Assembly: GCA_013538805.1 (NCBI GenBank)
Contig: JABXGR010000003.1
Span: forward strand, 96,910-160,909
Origin: Candidatus Nitrosocaldus schleperae
GTDB lineage: Archaea; Thermoproteota; Nitrososphaeria; Nitrososphaerales; Nitrosocaldaceae
DNA length: 64,000 nucleotides
Direction: 5' to 3'
Made by a program: the position numbers and the translations under genes. Every line of letters starts with the position of its first letter. Position 1 is the stretch's first letter. Below are positions 55,579-63,873 of this stretch, piece after piece. The notes beneath the pieces are model-generated. The model worked only from the letters and a program-made list of their open reading frames with translations. It was not told the origin of the DNA and did no database searches.

Positions 55579-56805
55579 ATGAGTCTTGAAGAGCATATTC
55601 TAAGGATGAAGGAGGAGGATTCTTACATAGCAAATGTATTCCAACGCTACCCCGTTGAACTTGTTAGAGGTAAAGGTGCATATGTATGGGATAGTAGTGG
55701 TAAAGCATACATAGACTTCATGGCTGGTTATGGTGTTGCCTTGGTTGGTCATTGCAATGAAAGGGTGGTAGATGCTATAAAGAGGCAGGCTGAGAGGCTC
55801 ATAACATGCCACTGCTCCTGCTATAACGATGTTAGGCTTGAGCTCCTCAGGAGGCTCGTTGATGTTGCACCAAAGGGGCTTAGCAAGGTCTTCCTATGCA
55901 ACAGTGGTGCAGAGGCATGTGAAGCAGCAATAAAGATAGCAAGGAAGTACACAAAGAGGCATGGTATAGTTGCAGCAGTCAACTCATTCCATGGCAAGAC
56001 CATGGGCGCACTCTCAATAACCTATGCAAGCAAGTATAGGGAACCATTCAAGCCATTGCTTGATGGGGTTAACTTTGTGCCTTACAGTAATGCTGATAGG
56101 CTTGAGGAGTTGCTTGAGCAGGATAGTAGAGAGAGGAGGAGTATAGGTGCTGTGATCCTTGAGCCTATACAGGGTGAAGGAGGCATAAACGTGCCAGAGG
56201 ATGGTTACCTTGCAAGGGTAAGAGAGTTATGCAACAAATACGATCTACTCCTCATCCTAGATGAGATACAGTCAGGGCTTGGGAGGACAGGAAGGCTATG
56301 GGCATCTGAGCATTGGGGCGTTGTGCCAGATGTGATGTGTATTGCAAAGGGCATGGCTGGAGGTGTGCCAATGGGTGCTGTTCTAGCAAGGCAGGAGGTC
56401 ATGGATGCTCTCAAGGTTGGGGAGCACTCGAATACGTTTGGGGGCAATCCTTTGGCATGTGCTGCTGCAAAGGCAACATTAGATTGCATAGTAGAGGATG
56501 ATCTTGTAGGCAATGCATCTAGAATAGGCAGGTACATGAAGGATGGGCTATTAGCCTTGAAGGATAGGCATAAGGTGGTAAGGGATGTTAGGGGTTTAGG
56601 GCTTATGCTTGGCATAGAGTTAAGGTTTGATGTAAGGGATGTGTTGATGGATGGACTAAGCCATGGGTTGATGATGCTCTACTCTGGCAGGAATGTGATA
56701 AGGCTCCTGCCCCCACTGATAATAGATGAGGATATAGCATCAAGGGCATTATCCATACTAGATACACTACTTGCTAGAGAGGAGGAGAGGAGAGGGGTTG
56801 TATAG
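55579..56805 (+). CDS. lysJ: LysW-gamma-L-lysine/ornithine aminotransferase (LysJ/ArgD)
   Basis: PLP enzyme aminating the LysW-bound semialdehyde. NSGAEACEAAIKIARKYT, LILDEIQSGLGRTG and CIAKGMAGGVPMGAV (PLP lysine) are class III aminotransferase hallmarks. 408 residues; a ribosome site GGAGG is 12 nt upstream of the ATG. The deacylase LysK that would release lysine is not in this cluster. Confidence 0.93.
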   Translation: MSLEEHILRMKEEDSYIANVFQRYPVELVRGKGAYVWDSSGKAYIDFMAGYGVALVGHCNERVVDAIKRQAERLITCHCSCYNDVRLELLRRLVDVAPKGLSKVFLCNSGAEACEAAIKIARKYTKRHGIVAAVNSFHGKTMGALSITYASKYREPFKPLLDGVNFVPYSNADRLEELLEQDSRERRSIGAVILEPIQGEGGINVPEDGYLARVRELCNKYDLLLILDEIQSGLGRTGRLWASEHWGVVPDVMCIAKGMAGGVPMGAVLARQEVMDALKVGEHSNTFGGNPLACAAAKATLDCIVEDDLVGNASRIGRYMKDGLLALKDRHKVVRDVRGLGLMLGIELRFDVRDVLMDGLSHGLMMLYSGRNVIRLLPPLIIDEDIASRALSILDTLLAREEERRGVV

Positions 56806-56814
56806 GGTGGGAGT

Positions 56815-57336
56815 ATGGTAGAGGAGGAGAGGAGTAGGAGAGAGGGAGGAGTAGTAGGTAGCAACGTTAATAGTAGTAGTAATAACAAACATCCTAATAC
56901 AACTACTACAACTACAACAACCATAGATAGTATAGATGAGAGGATAATAGGCATACTCAAGGATGATAGCAGGAAATCTTATGTTGAGATAGCAAAGGCT
57001 GTAGGACTCTCAGAGTCAGCAGTTAGGAGGAGGATAAAGCACTTGATAGACTCTGGCATAATAAAGCGCTTCACAATAGAGTTGGGGATGAGCAACAAGA
57101 CAAGTGCCATAACCTTGATATCTGTTAAGCCATCTGTAGATACAGCAAAGGTATCAGAGAGGCTTAAAGCGTTGAGAGGCGTTGAGGTTGTGTATGAGAT
57201 AACTGGTCAGTATGATATTGCAGCAATAATAAGTGCTCAGAGCATTGGGGAGATAAACAGATGCATAGATGATGTAAGGAGGATAGAGGGAGTTGATGAT
57301 ACAAACACTGTAATAATATTGAGGGTAGTTACCTAA
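56815..57336 (+). CDS. lysM: Lrp/AsnC-family regulator, LysM-like
   Basis: 173 residues. After an unconserved N-terminal tract with a run of eight threonines (NTTTTTTTTID), an AsnC HTH (DERIIGILKDDSRKSYVEIAKAVGLSESAVRRRIKHL) and an RAM ligand domain (TGQYDIAAIISAQSIGEIN) follow. It sits 9 nt after lysJ, as LysM does in Sulfolobus, where lysine is its co-factor; regulation of this cluster is therefore likely. The Thr run is coded by ACT/ACA/ACC triplets. Confidence 0.85.
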   Translation: MVEEERSRREGGVVGSNVNSSSNNKHPNTTTTTTTTIDSIDERIIGILKDDSRKSYVEIAKAVGLSESAVRRRIKHLIDSGIIKRFTIELGMSNKTSAITLISVKPSVDTAKVSERLKALRGVEVVYEITGQYDIAAIISAQSIGEINRCIDDVRRIEGVDDTNTVIILRVVT

Positions 57337-57490
57337 CCTAATAACCATTATTCATTAACATTGCTCTAGATATGCTATGGAATTCGTACAAACTTACCTT
57401 TATGATAATGTTATTAGGCATATATCACACCAATATTGTCTATAAATGGCATATAACCGCAATAAAATGCTAATACAATAGCGAAATACG

Positions 57491-57496
57491 TATATA
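57491..57496 (+). promoter_or_regulatory. TATA box of the homocitrate synthase gene
   Basis: TATATA centred about 25 nt before ATG 57519, consistent with a leaderless transcript and with a promoter separate from the lysWXYZJM operon, although the genes are adjacent. Confidence 0.4.
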
Positions 57497-57518
57497 CTAT
57501 CCAGCATATAAGGATGGT

Positions 57519-58763
57519 ATGCAAAGCAGAGCAATGATTGATGAGCCTAACTACTATGCCATGCTATACAATGGTATTGTAAGGGATGAGAGGTACAATA
57601 ATGCTATGCTCAACTATAACGCAAGAGATGGAGGCTATGCGAGGGAGGTTAACATACTTGATAGCACTCTAAGGGAGGGGGAGCAGCATCCAGGAGTAGC
57701 ATTCACTGTAAAGCAGAGGGTGCAGATAGCATGGATGCTTGATTACTTTGGTGTTGATCAGATAGAGATAAGCCCTGTCATATCTGAGGATCATAGGCAA
57801 GCAACGAAGATGATAATTGATGCTGGGTTAAGTGCTGATATAGTTGCTCACTGTAGAGCAATAAGGCAGGATATAGATGTTGCACTTGCATGTGATGCTG
57901 AATGGGTAGCAACATACATGAGTGTATCTGATGTGCAGTTGAGATCCAAACTCAAGATTGGGAGGGAAGAGGCTTATGCTAGGGCAATGGATGTTGTTGA
58001 TTACATAAGGGCTCATGGTCTAAAGGCAAGGTTCACGTTGGAGGATGCAAGTAGGGCAGATCCTGAGTTCCTAGCAAGGATCGCTAGAGATATAAGCAGA
58101 GCAGGGATAGAGAGGATAAGCATCCCTGATACTGTAGGCATAATGCTCCCTCAAGGCATGTATAGGTTGGTTAGCATGGTTAAGGCAGTAATAGATGCTA
58201 GCAAGACAAGGCTGGATGTGCACTGCCATAACGATCTAGGTTTAGCATTGGCAAATGCATTAGCAGGGGTAGATGCTGGAGCAGACCAGATCCATGTCAC
58301 TATAGATGGGATAGGGGAGAGGAATGGTATCCCTGCCCTTGCTGAGGTTGCTGTTATCCTTACAATGCTATATAGATGTAGGGATGATCTTAGGCTTGAT
58401 ATGCTCAAGGATCTGTCAAGGCTAATAGAGCAGTATACAGGTATAGCAACACCAGAGAGCAAGCCTATAGTTGGGGATAGCGCATTCAAGCATAAGGCAG
58501 GTACACATCTTGCTGCAGTGCTTAGAGATCCTAGAGCCTATGAGATAATAGAGCCTAGAGCAGTTGGGAATAGGAGGAGGATAGTCTTTGGGGAACTTGC
58601 TGGGAAGAATGGTGCAGCATTCCTGCTCAGCATTTTAGGGCTTGATGTTGATGCTTCAAAGGCTGAGAGGCTAGCAAAGGGCTTGAAGGATCTAAGGCTA
58701 GGGGATGTGCTAGAGATGTATCTGGATGATGCAATGGAGGCAAGGATAAGGCAGATGGGCTAG
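57519..58763 (+). CDS. homocitrate synthase
   Basis: Condenses acetyl-CoA with 2-oxoglutarate, the committed step of the aminoadipate route to lysine. LDSTLREGEQHPGVAFT is the DRE-TIM metallolyase motif, HCHNDLGLALANAL the metal-binding HxH loop, and IDGIGERNGIP the third conserved segment. 414 residues; the first ~40 are an unconserved extension. The short C-terminus lacks the LeuA dimer regulatory domain. Location beside lysM fits homocitrate rather than isopropylmalate synthase. Confidence 0.9.
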   Translation: MQSRAMIDEPNYYAMLYNGIVRDERYNNAMLNYNARDGGYAREVNILDSTLREGEQHPGVAFTVKQRVQIAWMLDYFGVDQIEISPVISEDHRQATKMIIDAGLSADIVAHCRAIRQDIDVALACDAEWVATYMSVSDVQLRSKLKIGREEAYARAMDVVDYIRAHGLKARFTLEDASRADPEFLARIARDISRAGIERISIPDTVGIMLPQGMYRLVSMVKAVIDASKTRLDVHCHNDLGLALANALAGVDAGADQIHVTIDGIGERNGIPALAEVAVILTMLYRCRDDLRLDMLKDLSRLIEQYTGIATPESKPIVGDSAFKHKAGTHLAAVLRDPRAYEIIEPRAVGNRRRIVFGELAGKNGAAFLLSILGLDVDASKAERLAKGLKDLRLGDVLEMYLDDAMEARIRQMG

Positions 58764-58797
58764 GCTAGGGTAAAGTAAAGACCCATCTCTTACTTAC

Positions 58798-59205
58798 TTA
58801 CTTAACATATCTACTCTTAACGCCTATCCTCTCTGCTACTTGTAACTGCTTCTTATCACTTGTTAATATCATGCATCCTCTCTTCTTTGCCTGTGCAATG
58901 TAAAGTGAGTCATACACCGTTATATCCTCATCCATTGCTATCTCTACTGCATATTCAACATAGTTTATAATGGGCTCGATGATGAGAACATCCCTGCTGA
59001 GTAGATCTAAAGCCTTGAACATAACCTCTGCCTCTTCTCTAGATATGAGGTTGTAGAGCATATGATGCTTCCAGATAGCATTAGATACCTCTACAAGAAC
59101 TAGTGATAGTGAGTATGGCTGATCTAGCATAAATCCTCTAACATCCTCGTAGCCATCTTCCCTTAATATGTACTTTGTAAGTGCAGATGCATCAATGACT
59201 ATCAC
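58798..59205 (-). CDS. vapC: PIN-domain toxin (VapC-type ribonuclease)
   Basis: 135 residues. VIDASALTKYILRE has the first Asp; LVEVSNAIWKH, ITVYDSLYIAQAKKRGCMILTSDKKQ give the remaining acidic residues of the PIN site. RNA-cleaving toxin of a type II module. Its start overlaps the upstream antitoxin gene by 14 nt. Intact. Confidence 0.88.
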   Translation of the reverse strand: MIVIDASALTKYILREDGYEDVRGFMLDQPYSLSLVLVEVSNAIWKHHMLYNLISREEAEVMFKALDLLSRDVLIIEPIINYVEYAVEIAMDEDITVYDSLYIAQAKKRGCMILTSDKKQLQVAERIGVKSRYVK

Positions 59206-59413
59206 GATCCTCCCTCACATACCTTTCAGCAGTACCTCTCTCTGCACCCTTTATACCATCAAGCATATCCTCAACCTCTTCTACAGCCAACCTCTTCCTA
59301 TGCTCTTTTACCTTAGCCTCTATGAACCTCCTTATCTCCTCACTCCAATCTATATCAACCTCCTTCATCATCTCCTTGAGCCTCTTTGGAACCCTGATGC
59401 TGATAACCTCCAC
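59192..59413 (-). CDS. vapB: VapB-type antitoxin
   Basis: 73 residues. ISIRVPKRLKEMMKEVDIDWSEEIRRFIEAKV is a ribbon-helix-helix fold common to CopG/VapB antitoxins; the C-terminal helix (VEEVEDMLDGIKG) would bind and block the PIN active site. Overlaps vapC by 14 nt. The 230 bases from here to the next gene hold nothing recognisable. Confidence 0.82.
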   Translation of the reverse strand: MEVISIRVPKRLKEMMKEVDIDWSEEIRRFIEAKVKEHRKRLAVEEVEDMLDGIKGAERGTAERYVREDRDSH

Positions 59414-59643
59414 ATACTAGGATTGTATTACAGAGGTATAAACATTTCTGTATTACTAGGAGTAATGCTATCGTAAGATATATGTTGGTTGATTTTGGTT
59501 TGTGCCTTGCAAGGGATACATTGTTATGGATACACCATTCCATGGTATTGGGATCCTTTCTTTTGCCTACCTTATCTATACATATTACCATTCCCTAATC
59601 AGTTACAGAAAAAGTTATCTATAACCTATATCTTAACCCTTGT

Positions 59644-60297
59644 ATGACTAAACTAGGCTGTATTTACATAATATTGTTACTATCTGCTATAATAACCTGT
59701 ATTGCACCTATCAATGCACAGAAGGAGAGGGTTGGGATGAGTGATGATCTGAACTTCATGATAGTTGGTATAGATGGCTACTACACAGATGGTAGGGAGC
59801 AGTACTATAGGATAGGGGACCATCTGATAGTTAGAGGCTCAGTATCTGGCTCTGCTGGGAGTATAAGCATAAAGGTTGTTGCACCAGATGGCTCCATATG
59901 GTATAGCAATGATGATGTTAGGCTAGGATATGCACAAGGCTACTCCTATTATGTTATGGATGATGGTGTGAAGGGTAAAGAGTGGAGTAGCGATAGTGGC
60001 TTCTATGTGAAGGTTAAGCAGTTCACTGCTGATGATCTTGAAGGTGTGTATAGGCTTAGCGTTGAGGCAGGTTCTAGCATGATTGAGAGAGAAGTTGAAT
60101 TCAAGAGGGTTGAGGGCTCTTATAGTGATGAGGTTGGAGCATTGATTGGCTCAGATGCAGTAAATGGTAGGGGTTGGGATGGAGGAGGGATAAGAGTAGC
60201 AATAGTGGTTAGTGCTCTTATTGGTGCTGTAGTTGCTGGTACTGTGGTTATGAAGAGGAAGAGGAGGAGTAGTAGCAAGGAGGTTACAAGTATATGA
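59644..60297 (+). CDS. secreted protein with C-terminal membrane anchor
   Basis: 217 residues: signal peptide ending near APINAQ, a beta-rich, Ig/MG-like extracellular domain (GDHLIVRGSVSGSAGSISIKVVAPDGSIWYSND), and a C-terminal helix IRVAIVVSALIGAVVAGTVVM followed by KRKRRSSSK. Similar short anchored beta-domain proteins are frequent in thaumarchaeal surface loci. The stop overlaps the next gene's ATG (ATGA), suggesting an operon with the HTH gene that follows. Confidence 0.65.
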   Translation: MTKLGCIYIILLLSAIITCIAPINAQKERVGMSDDLNFMIVGIDGYYTDGREQYYRIGDHLIVRGSVSGSAGSISIKVVAPDGSIWYSNDDVRLGYAQGYSYYVMDDGVKGKEWSSDSGFYVKVKQFTADDLEGVYRLSVEAGSSMIEREVEFKRVEGSYSDEVGALIGSDAVNGRGWDGGGIRVAIVVSALIGAVVAGTVVMKRKRRSSSKEVTSI

Positions 60298-60606
60298 ATG
60301 GGCAGGTTAAGCATGCAAATACTAGAAGGGCATACATGTATGATGTTGATGCTGTGAAGGTATTCAATGCAATGTATAACCTCTTTGGCTCTAGCATAGA
60401 GATGAAGGTGATTAGAGTATTGTGTAAAGGGTTCATGCTCGCTCCGTGGTCTTGCTAGGTGTGTTGATATTCATCATACAAACCTCAGCAGGTATATAGT
60501 AAGGATGAGTGAACTAGGGATAATAGAGTGGGAGCAGGTTGGGAGGACTAGGGTGATAAGGCTCAGCAGTGAGTATGCATTCTTGAAGAGGTTATTTACT
60601 CGCTAA
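60294..60606 (+). pseudogene. helix-turn-helix gene with one frameshift
   Basis: From ATG 60294 the frame reads MNGQVKHANTRRAYMYDVDA... SSIEMKVIRVLCKG, then stops shortly after. Shifting by one base near 60435 (at AAAGGGTTCA) continues as SCSLRGLARCVDIHHTNLSRYI and VRMSELGIIEWEQVGRTRVIRL, ending at 60606. Joined, this is a winged-helix regulator of about 103 residues. The total length is 3n+1, as expected from a single inserted base. Either a fresh pseudogene, a sequencing error, or a site of slippage. Confidence 0.6.
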
Positions 60607-60701
60607 CTAGCAATCATTCTATTTTTATTCTCTGTTAATGGTGTATAAACACACCATTTGGCGTCTAAAGGTTAAATAATTGTATATTGTAGTAGGAGGT
60701 A

Positions 60702-61348
60702 ATGACAAACAAGAGATCAATAGTAATAGCAGCAGCAGGAGTTGCAGTTGCAGCAGTACTAGCATTTGCAGTACTTGCAGTTGGTCTAGGGAATGGCTCA
60801 ATAGTTAAGCAGGAGCAGAAGAGCAAGGGCAATGGGATGGCTGAGAAGTTAGAGTTCAAGAACCCAGTAACCATAAGGTTGATCGACAAGGATGGGAATA
60901 TTGCAAGTGAGAAGGTGGTGTATAATGCTATAACTGCTAATGGAAAGACATATATAGGGTATTAGGTGATTCTAACGCTTCTATAGCACTACTGAACACA
61001 ATGGAATTGAGAGATGCTACTACTAATAATCCTGATATTAATGCTCTAAAAGATAATGCAACCAATCCAGTAACAGCAACAGTAGCAAATGCAACTATTA
61101 CATGTACTCCAAGCGCTTCTTCTAATAACGCAACATGTGTAGGTACATTTACTTTCAGCCCTGCTTACCAGCCAGGAGCTGGTGCAAGTAGTCTTAATTT
61201 GGCTTCTGGAAAGAAGATAGTAGTTGGACATGATGATGGCACTACATTTACGCCATACTTTGAACTAACCAGTATAGGTTCTATAACTGTAAATCCTGGC
61301 ACTACATATGCAAGTCTGCAGATAACTTGGACTATAACAGTATCATAG
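60702..61348 (+). pseudogene. pilin-like secreted protein gene with one frameshift
   Basis: MTNKRSIVIAAAGVAVAAVL starts a protein with a short basic N-terminus and one long hydrophobic segment, then KNPVTIRLIDKDGNIASEKV and GKTYI. The frame stops at 60965; one base of shift near 60957 (the GGG of ATATAGGGTA) continues as VLGDSNASIALLNTMELRDA and on to a Thr/Asn-rich beta domain ending at 61348. Restoring a G gives a 215-residue secreted protein. A ribosome site (GGAGGT) precedes the ATG. The following surface gene starts 23 nt later. Confidence 0.65.
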
Positions 61349-61371
61349 AAAGCAATAGGAGGTAAAGTGTT

Positions 61372-63027
61372 ATGAACTGGAAGAATACAACCCCACTATT
61401 TTTATTTCTTTTAATGATTGTAGGAGGAGGTATAGTAGGTACAATATTTGTTTTAGCGCAGCAACAACTAACTGGATCACTCTCAGATACAGCATCCTTT
61501 ACAGATAGCATACTATCAGCATTAGGCATAGCATCCCTACTCTCAGATACAGCATCCTTTACAGATAGCATACTATCAGCATTAGGCATAGCATCCCTAC
61601 TCTCAGATACAGCATCCTTTACAGATAGCATACTATCAGCATTAGGCATAGCATCCATACTCTCAGATACAGCATCCTTTACAGATAGCATACTATCAGC
61701 ATTAGGCATAGCATCCCTACTCTCAGATACAGCATCCTTTACAGATAGCATACTATCAGCATTAGGCATAGCAGCACCAACAACTGCAGATGCTATATCC
61801 TTTACAGATTCACTGGCGCATCAATTAGGTCTTGCCAATCAAGCAGTTACAAGTCCAACAACAGGCGGAAATATAACTATGAACATAGGTAATGGTGGCT
61901 TTATATCATCACAATCACAACTGCCAACACCACAACAACTAAATGCCTTATCACAACTCTTGCAATCAAACCAGAGTGCTACACTCTCTCATGGTATAAT
62001 AGCATTCGAAGCAATGACTACTCCTAATGGCGTAATAACAGTTACTATACAATACCCATCACTACCAACGCTAGGACCAGGTCAGGAGTATAGGTACTTC
62101 AAGTTGAATCCAACAGGCTCATGGGTTGAGGTTCCTATGGATGATGCAGCACCATTCGATCCTAACACATTCTCCATATCAGGCAATACGGTAACGTTGA
62201 GGATACAGGATAATGGACAATTTGACTTTAACCCAACACCAGGAGTAATATCAGATCCAGGAGGCATAGCAATAGTAACAACAGCACAACCACCAGCAGG
62301 TGGAGGAGGCGGTGGTGGAGGTGGTGGAGGAGGAGGTGGAGGAGCAATAGCCATCTCACAGCAGAGGAGCACTGTACAGACACAACTAGCATTGCAACAA
62401 GCATTGCCCTCAAGCATAGATATAGGCAAAGATGTAACCATAGCAGGTTCACTAACAGATGATAAAGGTAGTAAGCTTGCTCTTAACGGTACAATGACTA
62501 TAGTAGTAGAGGCAGACAATAAGGCAAGAACATACATAGCAGAACTTAAGCAAGGAGATTACAGCATAACACTCAAAGCATCTGAGCTCCTCAAAGCATT
62601 AAAGAGTAGAAGCATAAACATAACAGTAAAGTTCGATGGGTTTGAGGTTCAAGAGACTAGGCAGAGGGTAGTTGAGTATAAGAGTGCTGAGATCAAGCAT
62701 ACACTAAAGATAACAGGAGAGGAGATTCTGAAGAGTGTAAAGCAGTTCAAGAGGACAGGGGTATCACTACTCCTGCTAGACAACCTTACAGATAAGAGTA
62801 TAGCAAAGATAATGCTCAAGGCTGAAGGTAGTGATGCAAAGATCATTCTAGCCAAAGGCAAGGATATGGATAGGATGAGGATGAGCATGCAGGAGGTTAT
62901 GCTTGATGTTAAGGATAAGTTGATAGGCTTTGGAGATACAGCAAGGATCCTTGTATATGCTAGAGGTACAGTAACCTATACTGTGTATGATATGCAAGGT
63001 AATGTTATAGCAGAGGGAAGGATATAA
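61372..63027 (+). CDS. large repetitive surface protein (adhesin-like)
   Basis: 551 residues. An N-terminal membrane segment (LFLFLLMIVGGGIVGTIFVLA) is followed by five 20-residue repeats (LSDTASFTDSILSALGIAS) and one degenerate copy (TADAISFTDSLAHQLGLAN). A middle domain (about 165-295) has IIAFEAMTTPNGVITVTIQYP, then a poly-Gly tract (about 304-322) and a C-terminal beta domain ending in TVTYTVYDMQGNVIAEGRI. ADAISFTDS-type repeats are known in thaumarchaeal secreted proteins. A ribosome site GGAGGT precedes ATG 61372. Probably a cell-surface filament or adhesin. Confidence 0.78.
   Translation: MNWKNTTPLFLFLLMIVGGGIVGTIFVLAQQQLTGSLSDTASFTDSILSALGIASLLSDTASFTDSILSALGIASLLSDTASFTDSILSALGIASILSDTASFTDSILSALGIASLLSDTASFTDSILSALGIAAPTTADAISFTDSLAHQLGLANQAVTSPTTGGNITMNIGNGGFISSQSQLPTPQQLNALSQLLQSNQSATLSHGIIAFEAMTTPNGVITVTIQYPSLPTLGPGQEYRYFKLNPTGSWVEVPMDDAAPFDPNTFSISGNTVTLRIQDNGQFDFNPTPGVISDPGGIAIVTTAQPPAGGGGGGGGGGGGGGGAIAISQQRSTVQTQLALQQALPSSIDIGKDVTIAGSLTDDKGSKLALNGTMTIVVEADNKARTYIAELKQGDYSITLKASELLKALKSRSINITVKFDGFEVQETRQRVVEYKSAEIKHTLKITGEEILKSVKQFKRTGVSLLLLDNLTDKSIAKIMLKAEGSDAKIILAKGKDMDRMRMSMQEVMLDVKDKLIGFGDTARILVYARGTVTYTVYDMQGNVIAEGRI
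61480..61773 (+). repeat. five 60-bp in-frame tandem repeats
   Basis: Units start at 61480, 61540, 61600, 61660 and 61720 (last unit shortened) and differ by only one base (C to A at about 61657). Each encodes 20 residues. Near identity at silent positions shows very recent expansion, so copy number is likely to vary between cells or strains. Confidence 0.95.
62856..62982 (+). repeat. direct repeat, copy 1 (inside the adhesin gene 3' end)
   Basis: 127 bases identical to 63874-64000 (offset 1018). Copy 1 encodes the last ~50 residues of the adhesin except its final tail. Identity begins abruptly at 62856. The true repeat is longer because copy 2 runs off the window. Confidence 0.95.
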
Positions 63028-63087
63028 CTAACTGCAGTAATAATAATAAACCAATTCATTTTTTATTATTATTATCATCAAATCAAA

Positions 63088-63522
63088 TCAAGGCTCTATC
63101 CTCTCTATCCCATCTACCCCATCAAGGTCCTTATCGTAACTTGCTATCCTGTTCAGTCTATTCTCCAACGCAACTGCAATATGCAGAGCATCCCTTGGCT
63201 TAAGCCTATACCTCTCCATGAGCTCTTGTGCCTTTATAATGGTAGCCTTGTTTATGCTAAGTATCTTGAGGTTTGGGAACCTAAGGAGCATCTTGCCCTG
63301 CTCTATAGCCCTCTCAACTCCATGAACCCTTCTGATGACCCATACAACCTCATCCCATGTTATTATTGATGTGTATGCTTCAACCTTGCCAGTTGCTATC
63401 TTGTAGAGTAACTCTTTGGCTCTCTTACTCTCTTGTACGAGTTGCTCATCATATATCACTGGATAGATGAATATGTTAGAATCTATGTAGAGCAAGATCA
63501 GACACCCATTGTAATTATACAA
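63088..63522 (-). CDS. PIN-domain toxin (VapC-type)
   Basis: Up to 144 residues. LLYIDSNIFIYPV provides the first Asp, and RLKPRDALHIAVALENRLNRIASYDKDLDGVDGI the later acidic residues of a PIN site. The frame has only TTG-type starts (63522 or 63495); the second gives the normal PIN N-terminus. The AbrB-type antitoxin lies just upstream. Convergent with the adhesin gene, 60 nt away. Confidence 0.82.
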   Translation of the reverse strand: MYNYNGCLILLYIDSNIFIYPVIYDEQLVQESKRAKELLYKIATGKVEAYTSIITWDEVVWVIRRVHGVERAIEQGKMLLRFPNLKILSINKATIIKAQELMERYRLKPRDALHIAVALENRLNRIASYDKDLDGVDGIERIEP

Positions 63523-63535
63523 TCTAGTTTATTGC

Positions 63536-63802
63536 TTATATGCTTCTACCATATCCATACCCTCTCTCCTCTCCCTCCTCTTCTATCAATCTCTCCACAT
63601 CTATCATCTTGCCAAGTTTGTTATTTGATGAGCAGAACTCATCAACAAATCTTACAGGATCGATTCGAGATCTTATCACTACCTCTCCTCCCTCCCTTAT
63701 CTCTATTATCACCTCATCCCCAGGCTCTATTGCAAGGAACTCTCTAACTATCTTTGGGATGACTATCTGCCCTTTCTTGCCTAACCTCCTCTTTATCTCC
63801 AT
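63536..63802 (-). CDS. SpoVT/AbrB-type antitoxin
   Basis: 88 residues. KRRLGKKGQIVIPKIVREFLAIEPGDEVIIEI is the swapped-hairpin AbrB DNA-binding fold used by VapB-type antitoxins; the C-terminal tail (FVDEFCSSNNKLGKMIDVERLIEEE) would inhibit the PIN toxin. Located 13 nt upstream of the toxin. The pair sits between two copies of the 127-bp direct repeat. Confidence 0.85.
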   Translation of the reverse strand: MEIKRRLGKKGQIVIPKIVREFLAIEPGDEVIIEIREGGEVVIRSRIDPVRFVDEFCSSNNKLGKMIDVERLIEEEGEERGYGYGRSI

Positions 63803-63873
63803 TTGTATAACCTTTAAGTATGACTATCTCATACTTGTAATTTATACCTTCCTTATACATGTTATACTGCAAG

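Noticed and set aside
59355..59591. 78-codon minus-strand ORF upstream of vapB
   Set aside because: Overlaps the vapB coding region in another frame and has no family features or start signal.
61332..61769. Antisense 145-codon repeat ORF
   Set aside because: It is the mirror of the 60-bp coding repeats; open only because the repeat lacks stops on that strand.
61480..61773. CRISPR-like array
   Set aside because: The 60-bp units are contiguous with no spacers and lie in frame inside a protein gene.
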